A stretch of 64,000 nt of DNA from Rhodoferax sp. PAMC 29310. GTDB taxonomy: Bacteria; Pseudomonadota; Gammaproteobacteria; Burkholderiales; Burkholderiaceae_C. Of this stretch, positions 63,340 through 64,000 are shown piece after piece. The stretch is taken from positions 4,092,001-4,156,000 of the forward strand of contig NZ_CP072852.1 of assembly GCF_017948265.1 (NCBI RefSeq). Reading direction: 5' to 3'. Numbering within the stretch: position 1 is the stretch's first letter; each line of letters opens with the position of its first letter. A program made the translations under genes and the position numbers. Under the pieces are notes generated by a model. The model worked only from the letters and a program-made list of their open reading frames with translations, had not been told where the DNA came from and did no database searches.

Positions 63340-64000
63340 TCAAGGCAAATCCTTGTAGGGCTCAACCACACTCGCGTCACGCGGTCCGACTGAGCCCAGT
63401 CGGGTTTTCAATGACTGGGGCTGGCCGGTGATGATGGCGGCGTAGTTGGTGGTGTTGGACAGCACTTTTTTCACATAGTCGCGGGTTTCACTGAAGGGAA
63501 TGTTCTCCGCCCAGATCGCGGCCTCCAGCACCGGCGCGCCAGTTTGGCCGCGCCAACTGCGGGGACGCCCTGGACCGGCGTTGTAGGCGGCCGCGGCCAT
63601 GGGCATGGAGCCGGCAAAGTCGTCCAGCACCAGCTTCAGGTAGCCCGTTCCAATGGCGATGTTGGTATCGCGTTCGGTGATTTGGTGGGGTTTGAAATCG
63701 TTCAAGCCAATCTTCTTGGCGGTCCAACGCGCTGTCGCCGGCATCACCTGCATCAACCCGCTGGCTCCCACGGACGAACGGGCGTCGGTGATGAAGCGGC
63801 TTTCCTGGCGAATCAGGCCATAGACATAAGCCGGGTCCAGACCGATTTGGGCGGTGCGTTTCAACACGGCGTCGTGGTGCGGCATGGGGAAACGTTGGTC
63901 GAAATCAATGACGTTCTTGGTGCGTTCGCTGGTGTTGATGCAACGATCCCATATTTGGTTCTGACAGGCCAGCGCAGCCGCGGCCAGCAGGTTGCGGTCG
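63340..64000 (-). CDS. Soluble lytic murein transglycosylase (Slt-like), C-terminal part
   Basis: The gene runs off the right edge; ~219 residues are visible. The SLT catalytic domain has the Glu in IRQESRF, then GASGLMQVMPATA, DTNIAIGTGYLKLVL and AYNAGPGRP. It cleaves the MurNAc-GlcNAc bond to 1,6-anhydro products, which AnmK (this window) recycles. Upstream residues (AALACQNQIWDRCINT) belong to the alpha-helical superhelix domain of Slt70-like enzymes. Confidence 0.9.
   Translation of the reverse strand, partial: DRNLLAAAALACQNQIWDRCINTSERTKNVIDFDQRFPMPHHDAVLKRTAQIGLDPAYVYGLIRQESRFITDARSSVGASGLMQVMPATARWTAKKIGLNDFKPHQITERDTNIAIGTGYLKLVLDDFAGSMPMAAAAYNAGPGRPRSWRGQTGAPVLEAAIWAENIPFSETRDYVKKVLSNTTNYAAIITGQPQSLKTRLGSVGPRDASVVEPYKDLP

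Overview
The window looks like a chromosomal segment of a betaproteobacterium in Burkholderiales, most likely Comamonadaceae (Rhodoferax/Polaromonas-like). This rests on the conserved gene order rplM-rpsI-(DUF6776-like)-bactofilin-erpA-anmK-M23 peptidase-tyrS, on fairly high G+C, and on an exosortase A (XrtA/PEP-CTERM) type exopolysaccharide locus. No rRNA, tRNA, CRISPR array or intact insertion sequence was seen. The genus is inferred, not proven.

Region 1 (1-14.7 kb) is the right-hand part of an XrtA-associated exopolysaccharide locus: the end of an acyl-CoA ligase, a PLP-dependent decarboxylase, an O-antigen-ligase-like polymerase with a large periplasmic insertion, the initiating sugar transferase, the PrsK/PrsR two-component pair (PrsR is a sigma54 activator) and a PrsT-type TPR lipoprotein. 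A close match to a sigma54 promoter (11434-11449) follows. It sits just ahead of a cassette with a predicted exported 228-residue 'SPGFWK' protein, a PqqD-like protein, an HprK-related kinase, a nucleotidyltransferase-fold protein and a possible 52-residue peptide. This is the least understood and most interesting system in the window. The exosortase itself and complete PEP-CTERM substrates are not in the window.

Region 2 (15-25 kb) holds a secreted HtrA-like protease, two tandem FeeM-type acyltransferases each fused to a PilZ domain, a dTDP-rhamnose operon (rfbBDAC) with a clear sigma70 promoter, an NDP-sugar pyrophosphorylase, and decayed pieces of a PEP-CTERM gene and of an antitoxin gene. 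A 14-bp palindrome (AGTCC-N4-GGACT) lies about 70 bp upstream of both rfbB and the broken PEP-CTERM gene.

Region 3 (24.7-39.5 kb) is mainly housekeeping: rlmJ, rplM-rpsI, a bactofilin, erpA, anmK, an M23 peptidase, tyrS, a cation efflux protein, dtd, ybeY-phoH, and ruvA and ruvB separated by a cupredoxin and a periplasmic alpha-carbonic anhydrase.

Region 4 (39.5-50.2 kb) has a MarR/transporter pair, a desaturase-YhhN fusion probably acting on ether lipids, an FAD amine oxidase, TspO, a histidine phosphatase, a lipoprotein, the SDR-folB-ttcA operon, a MidA-type methyltransferase and trxC.

Region 5 (50.2-64 kb) has a ROK sugar kinase with a sugar ABC importer (binding protein, two permeases, ATPase), a four-PAS GGDEF-EAL protein, a TctDE/QseBC-like two-component pair, cca, a glutathione S-transferase and the C-terminal part of a lytic transglycosylase. 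The c-di-GMP enzyme and the PilZ acyltransferases give a plausible but unproven second-messenger link to the exopolysaccharide region.
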